Source: Bacteroidales bacterium 45-6
GTDB taxonomy: Bacteria; Bacteroidota; Bacteroidia; Bacteroidales; Dysgonomonadaceae
Assembly (NCBI GenBank): GCA_001897035.1
Contig: MKRS01000631.1
Span: 1-6,032, forward strand
DNA: 6,032 bases
Direction: 5' to 3'
Position numbers and translations under genes: made by a program. Below are positions 5,687-6,032 of the stretch, piece by piece. The notes below the pieces were generated by a model. It ran no database searches. It was not told where the DNA came from and saw only the letters and a list, made by a program, of their open reading frames with translations. Positions within the stretch are counted from its first letter, which is position 1. Each line of letters opens with the position of its first letter.

Positions 5687-6032
5687 GCGTGCCGCGCGCG
5701 CTTTTGAGCGCCGCTCGAGCTCGTGGACGCCGACGTCGTCATCGCTCCTCCGCCGCGACCGCGACACGGACGACGACGAGGAGCCCTCGGACGGCGCCGA
5801 CTCGTCAGCCGTGCGGACACTGCCTGTTCTGCCGAGCCAGCTGGCCAACCGGAGAAAGATCATCATGCGGCGGCCGCGGCAGCCGTTCAATTACAAGGCG
5901 GCGGCGCCGGCCGACATGCCGCGTCACCCAGTGCTTTCACTGCCCGAAGGTGCGCCGCCCGAACACTTTTTTTGGTCGCTTCTTTTGCTGAATGTTGCCT
6001 TTGTAGAGGCGCGCTTTGCGCTCACGACACCG
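5556..6032 (+). CDS. Partial open frame of eukaryote-like character, unrecognised product
   Basis: The frame starting at 5556 is open for 159 codons to the last base. It has no ATG before about 5864 and so looks like the interior of a gene cut at both ends. Third positions are overwhelmingly G or C from about 5700 to 5900, much more so than in the other two forward frames, which supports this frame as the coding one. Residue numbers count from 5556. There is a W/L/R-rich helix at about 26-52 (LRWRLQWLALRAQEVQQRIE), then Ser/Arg followed by an acidic stretch (DRDTDDDEEPSDG, 68-80). A basic patch follows (NRRKIIMRRPRQPFNYK, 98-114), then HPVLSLPEGAPPEHFFW and a hydrophobic end (SLLLLNVAFVEARFAL). 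The pattern vaguely recalls nuclear or chromatin proteins such as KANSL1-type helices, but I would not assign it. The true left limit is the junction near 5570-5610. Any apparent coding before that belongs to the SusD stub. Confidence 0.4.

Noticed and set aside
5513..5890. 125-codon minus-strand frame across the junction
   Set aside because: It spans the composition break and the end of susC. Its low-complexity Arg/Ser content mirrors the plus-strand coding and shows no family.
5650..5991. 113-codon plus-strand frame, very Arg/Thr/Ser-rich with scattered cysteines (CGHCLFC, CFHCP)
   Set aside because: The CxxC pairs suggested a zinc finger, but the frame has poor third-position bias compared with the frame open from 5556. 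It reads like the out-of-phase translation of GC-rich coding DNA.
1..6032. Search for CRISPR arrays, tRNA or rRNA genes, insertion-sequence ends and long direct repeats
   Set aside because: By eye no regularly spaced repeats, tRNA-like cloverleaf, rRNA core sequence or transposase coding is visible on either strand.

Overview
The window reads as Bacteroidota chromosome from base 1 to about 5570-5610, followed by a GC-rich segment of different character that runs to the right edge. The Bacteroidota assignment rests on three things. The sigma factor is of the Bacteroides-expansion type, next to a FecR anti-sigma gene and a SusC-like TonB-dependent receptor. Two TAnnTTTG -7 promoter elements are visible. 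No Shine-Dalgarno motifs precede the genes. Nothing in the sequence lets me name a genus.

Layout. Bases 1-168 (minus strand) hold the first 56 codons of a CutC-family gene, cut by the left edge. A short divergent intergenic region with a TAnnTTTG element at 217-224 leads into an ECF sigma factor (about 258-851, plus). A 296-bp AT-rich gap follows, with three inverted repeats and a two-block promoter-like motif beside the next start. Then come a FecR-type anti-sigma factor (1148-2146) and a hairpin lying on its stop codon. A second promoter, with a well-spaced -33/-7 pair, precedes a full-length SusC-like outer-membrane receptor with an N-terminal STN domain (2248-5535). Ten bases later an ATG opens what looks like the signal peptide of the expected SusD-like lipoprotein. 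That frame loses its character after about 20 codons and stops at 5684-5686.

How the genes work together. ECF sigma, FecR and an STN-bearing SusC form a recognised Bacteroidota trans-envelope signalling module. Ligand binding at the outer-membrane receptor is relayed through the periplasmic STN domain to the C-terminal part of FecR, which releases the sigma factor to transcribe the receptor locus. SusC normally imports a glycan or similar ligand together with a SusD lipoprotein. The substrate cannot be told from this window, because SusD and any downstream enzymes are missing.

Right end. From about 5600 the DNA becomes strongly GC-rich. One forward frame with no internal start near its beginning is open from 5556 to the last base (159 codons) and has very GC-rich third positions across its central part. 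Its translation (a W/L-rich helix, an Arg/Asp/Glu/Ser low-complexity stretch, a basic patch) looks eukaryotic rather than Bacteroidota. The simplest explanation is a chimeric join (assembly or cloning) inside the SusD signal-peptide region. I see no convincing new biological system. The points most worth checking are this junction and the regulatory DNA between the sigma and anti-sigma genes.
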